Source: PFJX01 sp031426735 (GTDB lineage: Bacteria > Pseudomonadota > Gammaproteobacteria > Burkholderiales > Thiobacillaceae). Taken from it: DNA of 8,831 nucleotides. The stretch spans positions 1-8,831 of the forward strand of contig JASJPK010000059.1 of NCBI GenBank assembly GCA_031426735.1. The letters run 5' to 3'. A program made the position numbers and the translations under genes. Position 1 is the stretch's first letter, and each line of letters starts with the position of its first letter. Shown here piece by piece: positions 1 to 5,610 of this stretch. The notes beneath the pieces were generated by a model. It had not been told where the DNA came from. It saw only the letters and a program-made list of their open reading frames with translations, and ran no database searches.

Positions 1-28
1 GACTTTCCCCGCGTTCACGGGGAAAGTC
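1..28 (-). terminator. Hairpin downstream of moaD, possible terminator cut by the window edge
   Basis: Bases 1-11 and 18-28 are a perfect 11-bp inverted repeat (GACTTTCCCCG / CGGGGAAAGTC) around a 6-nt loop. It lies 17 bp past the moaD stop codon, where an operon terminator would be expected. Any T-run for the minus strand would lie left of base 1 and cannot be seen, and the stem may continue outside the window. A dispersed repeat or an intergenic hairpin before a further moa gene is equally possible. Confidence 0.45.
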
Positions 29-45
29 CGACAGGCTGCTCGGTT

Positions 46-303
46 TCAGCCCCCGGTCACTGGCGGAAACAGGGCGACTTCGTCGTTATCGCGCAACGGC
101 GCTTCGATGCCGACGATGTCCTGATTGACTGCCACCCGATAGGCGCGGCCGACCGCCAGTTCCTCGGCCCAGATGCCGCCGCGGGCGCGCAGGATGGCGA
201 GCAGATCGGCCAGCGTGTTGGCGCTGGTGGGAAGTTGCAGGCCTTCCTGGCCGATGCCGAAGACTTCGCGCAGACGCGCGAAATAAAGCAGTCGAATGTT
301 CAT
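46..303 (-). CDS. moaD: MoaD, molybdopterin synthase small (sulfur-carrier) subunit
   Basis: This 85-residue ubiquitin-like protein is the sulfur carrier of molybdopterin synthase. In the known pathway its C-terminal glycine is adenylated by MoeB and converted to a thiocarboxylate. With MoaE it then inserts the dithiolene sulfurs into cyclic pyranopterin monophosphate in the cytoplasm. The sequence shows the typical start (MNIRLLYFARLRE), the family length of about 80-85 residues and the diagnostic end FPPVTGG with the terminal Gly-Gly at residues 84-85. The ATG at 303-301 overlaps the moeA stop as ATGA, implying translational coupling, and this fixes the start. A longer frame upstream in the same phase is only the shifted reading of moeA. 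The partner moaE is not visible and may lie left of the window. Confidence 0.95.
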   Translation of the reverse strand: MNIRLLYFARLREVFGIGQEGLQLPTSANTLADLLAILRARGGIWAEELAVGRAYRVAVNQDIVGIEAPLRDNDEVALFPPVTGG

Positions 304-1508
304 GCCAGTAACTCCGCGAGGGGAATGAAACGCACCGGATCGCCCGGGTTCAGCGTGACGCCGGCGTCGACATCGACCAGGCCATCGGCCCAGGCCAGCG
401 AGGTGAGCACGCCGGAACTCTGGTTGGGGAACAACACCGCCTGGCCGTTCTCGATGCGCGCGCGCATGAATTCGCGGCGCTTGCCGGGTTTGGCGCGGGA
501 AAAACCGGCGGGCAAGTTGAACGAGGCGGCGGGCAAGGGCAGGGCGCCCATGCGCCTGAGCAGAAACGGCCGCACGAACAGGCAGAACACGACGAAGGCG
601 GAGACCGGGTTGCCCGGCAGGCCAATGAAGTCGGCCGTGCCGCCGGGGGGGCCAATAACGCCGTGCGCCAGCGGTTTGCCGGGTTTCATGGAGACTTGCC
701 ACATGTCGATGTGGCCGATCTTTTCGACGGCGGCCTTGACGTGATCTTCTTCGCCGACCGAAACGCCGCCGCTGGTGATGACCACGTCGGCGACGGCGCT
801 GGCGCGTTGCAGCGCGGCGAGGGTGGCAGCGAGATTGTCGGCGACCTGGCCGAGGTCGATGACTTCGATGCCGAGCTGGGTCAGCAGGGCGATCAGCGTG
901 GCGCGGTTGGAGTTGTAGATGCGGCCGGGGCCGAGCGGTTGGCCGGGCAGGACGATTTCGTCGCCGGTGAAGAATACGGCGGCCTTCAGGCGGCGGTAGA
1001 CGGTGAGCCGGGTTTCGCCCACCGAGGCGGCAACGCCGAGCTGAGCCGGGCCAAGGCGGCTGCCGGGGGTGAGCACGGTCTGGCCGATCTGGATGTCCTC
1101 GCCGGCGCGGCGGATATTGGCCTCCGGCCTGGGCAGGCGCGTCACCCGGACCTGGTCGCCGTTCACCTCGCAGTCTTCCTGCATCACCACGCAATCGGCG
1201 CCGGCAGGGATCGGCGCGCCGGTGAAGATGCGCGCTGCCGTGCCGGCTTGCAGCGGCCGGCCGGGATGGCCGGCGGGGATGCGCTGGCTGATCGGCAACC
1301 AGGCGTCGGCGCCGCATTCGGCATGGCGCACTGCGTAACCGTCCATCGCCGAATTATCCAGCGGCGGCACGCTGACGCCGGAAATCAACGGCGCGGCCAG
1401 GACGCGGCCGAGCGTGTTTTCGGCCGGCAGCGTTTCGCTTTCGACGACGGCGACGGCGGCGGCCAGCAACTGTGTTTGCGCGGCTTCGACACTCAGCATT
1501 TCGCTCAT
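300..1508 (-). CDS. moeA: MoeA, molybdopterin molybdenumtransferase
   Basis: MoeA inserts molybdate into adenylylated molybdopterin, the last step of basic Moco synthesis. From the chosen start it has 402 residues, close to the roughly 410 of E. coli MoeA. Visible motifs (residues): the PPLDNSAMDGYAV block at 48-60, the IFTGAPIPAGADCVVMQE block at 94-111, TGDE at 181-184, TSGGVSVGEEDHVK at 245-258, MKPGKP at 274-279 and GLPGNP at 296-301; the rest is the usual C-terminal domain IV. An in-frame ATG exists 12 bases upstream (1520), but the ATG at 1508-1506 makes an exact ATGA overlap with the mobB stop, as at the moeA/moaD junction, so I prefer it. Neither start has a strong Shine-Dalgarno sequence, which fits coupling to upstream translation. 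All motifs are intact. Confidence 0.95.
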   Translation of the reverse strand: MSEMLSVEAAQTQLLAAAVAVVESETLPAENTLGRVLAAPLISGVSVPPLDNSAMDGYAVRHAECGADAWLPISQRIPAGHPGRPLQAGTAARIFTGAPIPAGADCVVMQEDCEVNGDQVRVTRLPRPEANIRRAGEDIQIGQTVLTPGSRLGPAQLGVAASVGETRLTVYRRLKAAVFFTGDEIVLPGQPLGPGRIYNSNRATLIALLTQLGIEVIDLGQVADNLAATLAALQRASAVADVVITSGGVSVGEEDHVKAAVEKIGHIDMWQVSMKPGKPLAHGVIGPPGGTADFIGLPGNPVSAFVVFCLFVRPFLLRRMGALPLPAASFNLPAGFSRAKPGKRREFMRARIENGQAVLFPNQSSGVLTSLAWADGLVDVDAGVTLNPGDPVRFIPLAELLA

Positions 1509-1996
1509 GATCGGATCCATTCCAGGATGAAGGCCGCGATGGCCTCAGGGTTGTTCAAGTCCAAATGGCGTACCGGCCCGGCCGGCTTCTGGTCGGCAGC
1601 GACGGCGATGAAGTCGGCAGCGTCGGCATGCAGCCAGGGTTTCGCATTGGCCGCCCGCCAGACTTCCAGCTTGGCCAGCGCCGCATGTTTATAGCCTTCC
1701 ACCAGCACCAGGTCGCACGGACCCAGCCTGCTCAGATGATCGCCCAGACTGGGTTCCGGCGCGCCGCGCAATTCGCCGACCAACATCCAGCGATGCGGCG
1801 AGGTGAGCAGGGTTTCATGGGCGCCGGCCTGGCGGTGCCGCCAGGAATCCTTGCCCGCCACATCCACCTCGATATCGTGGTGGCTTTGCTTGATCACCGA
1901 GACAGTCAGGCCGGCTGCATTCAGCAGCGGCAACAGCTTTTCGATCAGCGTGGTTTTGCCGCTGCCGCTGTAGCCCGCGATGCCGAGTATCTTCAT
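1505..1996 (-). CDS. mobB: MobB, molybdopterin-guanine dinucleotide biosynthesis GTP-binding adaptor
   Basis: MobB is a small P-loop GTPase that assists MobA in attaching GMP to Mo-molybdopterin. It is helpful rather than essential in E. coli. The 163-residue protein has a Walker A motif GYSGSGKT at 8-15, the family block DVAGKDSWRHRQAGA at 46-59 and LVEGYKHAALAKLEVWR at 98-113. It is first in the minus-strand operon mobB-moeA-moaD, and its stop overlaps the moeA start. The ATG at 1996 is placed three residues before the first beta strand leading to the P-loop, so a later start is not possible. No in-frame ATG, GTG or TTG lies in the nearby upstream sequence. There is no Shine-Dalgarno before it, which is unusual for this window. 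MobA is not present here. Confidence 0.93.
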   Translation of the reverse strand: MKILGIAGYSGSGKTTLIEKLLPLLNAAGLTVSVIKQSHHDIEVDVAGKDSWRHRQAGAHETLLTSPHRWMLVGELRGAPEPSLGDHLSRLGPCDLVLVEGYKHAALAKLEVWRAANAKPWLHADAADFIAVAADQKPAGPVRHLDLNNPEAIAAFILEWIRS

Positions 1997-2002
1997 GGCG
2001 CG

Positions 2003-2008
2003 ATAATG
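2003..2008 (-). promoter_or_regulatory. Candidate -10 element for the mobB-moeA-moaD operon
   Basis: Read on the minus strand this is CATTAT, matching four of six TATAAT bases. It starts 23 bp from the edge of the FNR-like box at 2032-2045, close to the 22-bp gap of class II FNR promoters. Transcription would begin about at the mobB ATG. An alternative -10, TTTGAT at 2040-2035, lies exactly 22 bp from the perfect box at 2063-2076. Neither can be chosen from sequence alone. Confidence 0.3.
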
Positions 2009-2031
2009 CAGTGAACGTTCCGGCCCGGCGC

Positions 2032-2045
2032 ATGATCAAAATCAA
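2032..2045. promoter_or_regulatory. FNR-type box with one mismatch
   Basis: ATGAT-CAAA-ATCAA matches the FNR/Anr consensus TTGAT-N4-ATCAA at nine of ten positions. Its centre (2038.5) is 42.5 bp from the A of the mobB start codon and 31 bp from the centre of the second, perfect box. This is about three helical turns, so two dimers would sit on the same DNA face. FNR-type regulators bind this site as [4Fe-4S] dimers without oxygen. The related NO-sensing Dnr/Nnr proteins use almost the same site, so which regulator acts here is open. Confidence 0.55.
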
Positions 2046-2062
2046 GGCATTGAAGATGAGAG

Positions 2063-2076
2063 TTGATCAGCATCAA
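2063..2076. promoter_or_regulatory. Perfect FNR-type box in the moaA/mobB divergent promoter region
   Basis: TTGAT-CAGC-ATCAA is an exact match to the FNR/Anr/Dnr consensus. It is placed between two divergent molybdenum-cofactor transcription units and 62 bp before the moaA start codon. Moco synthesis genes are known to be anaerobically induced through FNR in E. coli (moa operon), so site and context agree. The 15 bases 2065-2079 resemble 2034-2048 (12 of 15 identical), as if the site had been duplicated. Confidence 0.75.
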
Positions 2077-2108
2077 GTCCGTCGCTTTCTTGTGTATGGG
2101 GGCGAGAC

Positions 2109-2114
2109 TATATT
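2109..2114 (+). promoter_or_regulatory. Candidate -10 element for moaA
   Basis: TATATT differs from TATAAT at one base and lies 25 bp before the moaA ATG. Transcription would start near 2121, which puts the two FNR-type boxes at about -51.5 and -82.5. The latter fits the helical phasing of class I FNR activation. No good -35 element is seen 16-18 bp upstream, as expected for an activator-dependent promoter. A weak GAG at 2128-2130 is the only ribosome-binding hint. Confidence 0.4.
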
Positions 2115-2138
2115 TTGTTGCACACCGAGTAACCACAT

Positions 2139-3116
2139 ATGACCCAGAACCTGATTGATCGTTTCGGCCGCCGCATCGAATACTTACGCCTTTCGGTGAC
2201 GGATCGTTGCGACCTGCGTTGCGCCTACTGCATCCCGGAAGGGTTCAAGGGCTTCGAGGAGCCCGATCACTGGCTGACCTTCGATGAAATCGAGCGTCTG
2301 TTGGGCTTGTTCGCCAGTCTCGGCCTGAAGCGCGTGCGCCTGACCGGCGGCGAACCGCTGTTGCGCCGCAATATCGTCGGCCTGGTCGAACGCATCGCCG
2401 GGTTGCCGGGTATCGAGGATATCTCCGTCTCGACCAACGCCACGCAACTGGCCGGCATGGCGGTTGCGCTGAAGCGTGCCGGTGTTTCCCGCCTGAATGT
2501 CAGCCTCGATTCGCTGCGTCCGGAAGGGGTGGAAAAGATCAACGGCCGTCCCGCGCTGGACAAGATTCTGGCCGGCCTGGAAGGCGGACGTGCCGCCGGC
2601 TTCGCGCCGATCAAGGTAAACATGGTGGTGATGCGCGAGAACGCCGACGAGATCGACGACATCGTCGCTTACTGTATGGAACGCGGCTTCGTCCTGCGCC
2701 TGATCGAACTGATGCCGATGGGTGATACCGCCCGCAAGATGGGTTATGTCGATCTGCAACCGGTGAAGGCGCGCCTGCAAAAAAGTTTCGGACTGATCGA
2801 CACGGTCATGTCCGGCGGCGGCCCGGCGCGCTATCTGGGCACACCGGACGGCCAATTCACGGTCGGTTTCATCACACCGATCTCGCAACATTTCTGCGCC
2901 ACCTGCAACCGCGTCCGCCTGACCGTGGATGGCATCCTGCATCTGTGCCTGGGCCAGGAAGACCGCGTCGATTTCCGCGCCATGATGCGTAACGGCGCCA
3001 GTGACGGCGAGATCGTCGAGACGATCCGCGCGGCCATCGACATGAAGCCGGAACGTCACGAGTTCATCGAAGCGCCGCAAAAACTGGTCCGCTTCATGAG
3101 CATGACCGGCGGCTGA
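2139..3116 (+). CDS. moaA: MoaA, GTP 3',8-cyclase (radical SAM)
   Basis: MoaA starts Moco synthesis: it uses S-adenosylmethionine and a [4Fe-4S] cluster to convert GTP to (8S)-3',8-cyclo-7,8-dihydroguanosine 5'-triphosphate, which MoaC turns into cyclic pyranopterin monophosphate. The 325-residue protein has normal length. Cys24, Cys28 and Cys31 form the radical-SAM CX3CX2C motif. TGGEP at 69-73 is the SAM-binding glycine motif. Cys253, Cys256 and Cys270 (CX2CX13C) hold the second, GTP-binding cluster. The protein ends in Gly-Gly (324-325), the conserved tail that reaches into the active site. The ATG at 2139 gives the standard N-terminus. It is divergent from mobB-moeA-moaD and likely shares FNR-type control with it. 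moaC is not adjacent. Confidence 0.97.
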   Translation: MTQNLIDRFGRRIEYLRLSVTDRCDLRCAYCIPEGFKGFEEPDHWLTFDEIERLLGLFASLGLKRVRLTGGEPLLRRNIVGLVERIAGLPGIEDISVSTNATQLAGMAVALKRAGVSRLNVSLDSLRPEGVEKINGRPALDKILAGLEGGRAAGFAPIKVNMVVMRENADEIDDIVAYCMERGFVLRLIELMPMGDTARKMGYVDLQPVKARLQKSFGLIDTVMSGGGPARYLGTPDGQFTVGFITPISQHFCATCNRVRLTVDGILHLCLGQEDRVDFRAMMRNGASDGEIVETIRAAIDMKPERHEFIEAPQKLVRFMSMTGG

Positions 3117-3140
3117 AGCCGCCTGCTCCGGTAATGCAAT

Positions 3141-3158
3141 GCCGCTTCTAAAAGCGGC
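3141..3158 (+). terminator. Short hairpin after moaA, weak terminator candidate
   Basis: GCCGCTT (3141-3147) and AAGCGGC (3152-3158) form a 7-bp stem with a CTAA loop, 24 bp past the moaA stop. No T-run follows, so intrinsic termination would be weak, and it may instead protect the 3' end of the message. The rest of the 157-bp gap to the next gene holds the inverted repeat listed next and a good ribosome-binding site. Confidence 0.35.
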
Positions 3159-3232
3159 GCTTCCGCTGCGATAATCCGCGCCCGTTCGCGGTTGGTCCAT
3201 GCCTGTACAGGGTTTGCCATGTGCCGCCCGTG

Positions 3233-3262
3233 ACGATCTGTTCTGACTTTCTGATCGTTTTT
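3233..3262 (+). promoter_or_regulatory. Inverted repeat with T-run just before the cNMP-rhodanese ribosome-binding site
   Basis: ACGATC (3233-3238) and GATCGT (3253-3258) are inverted arms with a 14-nt spacer, and five T bases run from 3258 to 3262. The Shine-Dalgarno GGAG (3264-3267) follows at once, six bases before the ATG. Inside is a short direct repeat, TTCTGA at 3241 and 3249. It could be an operator, a weak attenuator-like hairpin or chance. Confidence 0.3.
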
Positions 3263-3273
3263 CGGAGACCCCC

Positions 3274-4323
3274 ATGTTCACCTCCCCCCTGATTCCTGCC
3301 GAATTGGCCGATCACTTGCGTCGTCATGGTTTTGCGCCTTACGCCAACCTGGAGGCGGCCTCGCACAAACAGATCGATGCCGGGGTGCGCGTGTTGTCGC
3401 TGCGTGCCGGCGAGGGATTCCTCAGCACGAACGGTGGGGTGCGGGTCAGCGTGCTGGCGGGCGAGGTGCAGTTGGGCGAGCGTGCCGTGGCGTTGACGCC
3501 GAAGAACACGCTGCAGCATTCGGTGTTGGTGGATCGAGGCGAAATGCGCCTGACTGCGTTGTGCGACAGCGTCGTGGTGCTGGCTGATGCGGATTTCCTC
3601 GATACCCTGGCGGCCTGGGAAGAATTGGCGCAACACGTCGGCCAGACCGACCAGGTCCTCGCCGAACGCATGAGCCGGGTCAAGCACAGCCTGGCTTTTC
3701 GTCGCTTGCCGCTGGAGCAGGTCGAAGCCGCGCTGGCGCGTATGCAGCAGCGCCGCGCAGTAGCTGGCGAGGAGGTCGTGCGGCAGGGCGAGGCGGGCGA
3801 AGTGTTTTATCTGCTCTGGTCGGGACGGGCCGAGGTTTGGCGCCAGGATCTGTATGACGACGAGCCGCAGAAGGTGGCCGAACTGAGTGTCGGCGACACT
3901 TTCGGCGACGAGGCGCTGGTGACCGGCGGTACCCGCAATGCGACGGTAAGAATGCTTGAGGACGGCGAATTGCTGGCGCTGGAGCGGTCGGATTTCCTGG
4001 CGCTGATGTCGCGTCCATTGATCGACGAGACGCCGCCCGATGTTGCGCAAAGCATGCTCGATGCCGGCTGGCGCGCGGTCGATGTGCGCTATGCCGAGGA
4101 GTTCGAAGACAGCCACATTCCCGATGCCTTGCTGCTGCCATTATCGGATCTGCGTCGCCTCGCCGATGAACGCCTGCAACCTGAGCAGCCATATGTACTG
4201 GTTTGCCGCAGCGGCAAGCGCAGCGCGGTTGCCGCTTTATTGCTCACGCAGCGCGGATATCGCGTAGTTTCGATGCAGGGTGGCATGAATGCCTGGATGG
4301 GGCCGACCGCCAGCCTGGCCTGA
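3274..4323 (+). CDS. Cyclic-nucleotide-binding-like and rhodanese fusion protein
   Basis: This 349-residue soluble protein joins a ligand-sensing domain to a sulfurtransferase. Residues about 28-115 look like a degenerate cupin or cNMP-type beta barrel. Residues about 140-245 are a clearer cNMP-binding domain, with the VVRQGEAGEVFYLLWSGRAEV strands near 168-188 and a phosphate-cassette-like GDTFGDEALVTGGTRNATV (207-225) in which Arg221 fits the phosphate-contacting arginine. The usual FGE is FGD. Residues about 255-345 are a rhodanese with DVRYAEEFEDSHIPDA (270-285) and active loop CRSGKRS, Cys311 being the persulfide-forming residue. No helix-turn-helix or membrane segment is seen. GGAG at 3264-3267 supports the start. 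Its substrate is unknown. Proximity to moaA and moaD suggests, but does not prove, sulfur supply to cofactor synthesis. I am confident of the rhodanese and fairly confident of the second cNMP domain. Confidence 0.85.
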   Translation: MFTSPLIPAELADHLRRHGFAPYANLEAASHKQIDAGVRVLSLRAGEGFLSTNGGVRVSVLAGEVQLGERAVALTPKNTLQHSVLVDRGEMRLTALCDSVVVLADADFLDTLAAWEELAQHVGQTDQVLAERMSRVKHSLAFRRLPLEQVEAALARMQQRRAVAGEEVVRQGEAGEVFYLLWSGRAEVWRQDLYDDEPQKVAELSVGDTFGDEALVTGGTRNATVRMLEDGELLALERSDFLALMSRPLIDETPPDVAQSMLDAGWRAVDVRYAEEFEDSHIPDALLLPLSDLRRLADERLQPEQPYVLVCRSGKRSAVAALLLTQRGYRVVSMQGGMNAWMGPTASLA

Positions 4324-4333
4324 CTTGTCAGGC
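4318..4333 (+). other. Hairpin overlapping the stop codon of the cNMP-rhodanese gene
   Basis: GCCTGA (4318-4323) and TCAGGC (4328-4333) flank CTTG, giving a 6-bp stem with a four-base loop that includes the TGA stop. No T-run follows, so it is not a standard terminator. It may be a 3'-end stabiliser or chance in GC-rich DNA. Confidence 0.25.
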
Positions 4334-4382
4334 GGCGCTTCGCACATCCTTGCTGCAATGCAATATCAGAATAACGTGAACT

Positions 4383-4388
4383 TATAAC
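4383..4388 (+). promoter_or_regulatory. Candidate -10 element for the adk cluster
   Basis: TATAAC matches five of six TATAAT bases and lies in an AT-rich stretch (about 4356-4405) that stands out from the GC-rich surroundings. No convincing -35 is seen 16-18 bp upstream. If used, the adk message would have a leader of about 110 nt containing the hairpin at 4418-4443. Confidence 0.3.
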
Positions 4389-4417
4389 CAAATACAAAAA
4401 ATTGAGTGTTCCTGACC

Positions 4418-4454
4418 CGGCCGGACGCATACCCTACCGGCCGCTCTGGTTTTT
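4418..4454 (+). terminator. Hairpin with T-run in the adk leader
   Basis: CGGCCGG (4418-4424) and CCGGCCG (4437-4443) form a 7-bp GC-only stem with a 12-nt loop, followed after six bases by five T (4450-4454). It could end transcription from the cNMP-rhodanese gene or, if the adk promoter lies upstream, act as an attenuator. The six-base gap before the T-run makes it a weak terminator. GGTTTTTCC at 4448-4456 recurs exactly at 4498-4506. Confidence 0.4.
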
Positions 4455-4506
4455 CCGTACCAACTCCAACCACCCCCGTAAGGGACTGATTTAAAGAGGT
4501 TTTTCC

Positions 4507-5172
4507 ATGCGTTTGATTCTTCTCGGTGGCCCCGGCGCGGGCAAAGGTACTCAGGCTAACTACATCAAGGAACGCTACGGCATTCCGCAAATCTCCACCG
4601 GCGACATGCTGCGCGCCGCCGTCAAGGCCGGCACCGAGATGGGTCTCGCCGCCAAGAAGATCATGGATGCGGGCGGTCTGGTCTCCGACGAGATCATCAT
4701 CGGTCTGGTCAAGGACCGCATTCTGGAAGCCGATTGCGCCAACGGTTTCCTGTTCGACGGCTTCCCCCGCACGATTCCCCAGGCCGATGCGATGAAGGCT
4801 GCTGGCGTGCCGATCGACGCCGTGGTTGAGATCGACGTGCCCGATGAAGAGATCGTCAAGCGCATGTCCGGCCGTCGCGTGCACGTGGCTTCCGGCCGCA
4901 CCTATCACGTCGTGTTCAACCCGCCCAAGGCCGACATGAAGGACGACGTCACCGGCGAGGACCTGATCCAGCGCGACGACGACAAGGAAGAGACCGTCAA
5001 GAAGCGTCTCGACGTGTACCACGCGCAGACCGAGCCGCTGGTCAAGTACTACTCCGACTGGGGCAATTCCGGTGCTGCCGGCGCGCCCCAGTACTTCAAG
5101 GTTTCCGGTGTCGGCTCGGTCGACGGCATCCGCGATGCCTGCTTTGCCGCGCTGGATTCGGTGAAGAAATAA
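4507..5172 (+). CDS. adk: Adenylate kinase
   Basis: Adk catalyses ATP + AMP = 2 ADP in the cytoplasm and sets the adenylate energy charge. Visible motifs: P-loop GGPGAGKGT at 7-15, the AMP-binding STGDMLR at 30-36, DGFPRT at 84-89 with catalytic Arg88, and a long-form LID domain from about 122 to 159 (HVASGRTYHVVFNPPK then DDVTGEDLIQRDDD). The LID has no four-cysteine zinc site, as in Gram-negative enzymes. At 221 residues it is slightly longer than E. coli Adk (214), with a small Gly/Ala-rich loop (NSGAAGAP) near 187-194. AGAGG at 4495-4499, seven bases before the ATG, fixes the start. It is followed after two bases by the next gene, so the two are probably co-translated. It begins the cluster containing PPi-PFK and H+-PPase. 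Confidence 0.97.
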   Translation: MRLILLGGPGAGKGTQANYIKERYGIPQISTGDMLRAAVKAGTEMGLAAKKIMDAGGLVSDEIIIGLVKDRILEADCANGFLFDGFPRTIPQADAMKAAGVPIDAVVEIDVPDEEIVKRMSGRRVHVASGRTYHVVFNPPKADMKDDVTGEDLIQRDDDKEETVKKRLDVYHAQTEPLVKYYSDWGNSGAAGAPQYFKVSGVGSVDGIRDACFAALDSVKK

Positions 5173-5174
5173 GC

Positions 5175-5537
5175 ATGAGTATTCCCGCGAGTTTGCCTGC
5201 ATTCACCGCCTCGGACCTGTCCCTGGCGCGCGCCACGTTGAAGGAGCGTTTCGGCTTCGACGTGGACGTGCAGGAAGCGGAGACGGAAGTCCGTCTCCAC
5301 GAGGGCGACCGGGAACTCGCGCAGTGCCCCGCCATTTACTGGCAGGTCGAGAAATGTTCCTTCGTGGTTGCGAAGACAGGGCCGGCGGCTTACCGCGCCA
5401 TGTTCTTCTATTCCATCAAGGACCGTTTCGGCACGGCCAAGGAAGAGTACGACAACCTGGGCGACTGTCTGATCACCCTGCTCAAAGTGCAGGAGAAGGA
5501 ACACGCGCGGCGCCAACAGGAAAGCGGCATCCGTTAA
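5175..5537 (+). CDS. Conserved-looking 120-residue protein of unknown function
   Basis: I do not recognise this family. It starts two bases after the adk stop codon, with a weak GTGAAG ribosome-binding sequence inside the adk end, so it is almost certainly in the adk operon. The codon pattern is like its neighbours. The protein looks soluble and compact, with no signal peptide or membrane segment. It has a helix-like region at about 12-25, a mixed beta-rich centre (residues 38-82: charged strands, then CPAIYWQVEKCSFVV and YRAMFFYSIKDRFG) and a charged C-terminal helix (about 97-116). It has three cysteines, at 51, 61 and 98. The position before the phosphofructokinase gene suggests a link to the same metabolism, which is inference only. 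Confidence 0.85.
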   Translation: MSIPASLPAFTASDLSLARATLKERFGFDVDVQEAETEVRLHEGDRELAQCPAIYWQVEKCSFVVAKTGPAAYRAMFFYSIKDRFGTAKEEYDNLGDCLITLLKVQEKEHARRQQESGIR

Positions 5538-5543
5538 GAACAC

Positions 5544-5596
5544 CGTAAGGGTGCGCCATGCGCGCCATCAACGCGGTGCGCATGGCGCACCCTACG
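5544..5596. repeat. 53-bp near-perfect palindrome between the 120-residue gene and the PPi-PFK gene
   Basis: Bases 5549-5563 (GGGTGCGCCATGCGC) pair perfectly with 5578-5592. The outer CGTA (5544-5547) pairs with TACG (5593-5596) if one A is bulged, giving a 19-bp stem around a 14-nt loop. GCGCCAT is also repeated directly at 5553-5559 and 5562-5568. The form (CGTAGGGTGCGC... ) resembles, from memory, small palindromic repeats scattered in many beta- and gammaproteobacterial genomes. It ends four bases before the Shine-Dalgarno AGGAG (5601-5605) of the next gene, so in RNA it could influence translation or mRNA stability. No T-run follows, so it is not a typical terminator. Confidence 0.75.
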
Positions 5597-5610
5597 AATC
5601 AGGAGTGAAC

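Noticed and set aside
46..1317. A 423-codon open frame on the minus strand covering moaD and most of moeA
   Set aside because: Only its last 85 codons are moaD. The rest is an Arg/Pro-rich shifted frame of moeA, so it is not a fusion protein.
1509..1520. Upstream moeA start at 1520, adding MDPI
   Set aside because: The ATG at 1508 gives an exact ATGA overlap with mobB, like the next junction of the operon, and the added residues are not part of a MoeA motif. The earlier start remains possible.
2184..3281. A 365-codon minus-strand frame opposite moaA
   Set aside because: It is antisense to a complete moaA with all cluster cysteines, and its composition (Gln, His, Arg, Ala rich) is that of a shadow frame.
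3148..4116. A 322-codon minus-strand frame opposite the cNMP-rhodanese gene
   Set aside because: The plus-strand protein has recognisable domains and a ribosome-binding site; the antisense frame has neither.
5551..5610. Upstream GTG start adding 20 residues to PPi-PFK
   Set aside because: It lies inside the palindrome, lacks a ribosome-binding site and adds residues unlike the family N-terminus; the ATG at 5611 has AGGAG in front.
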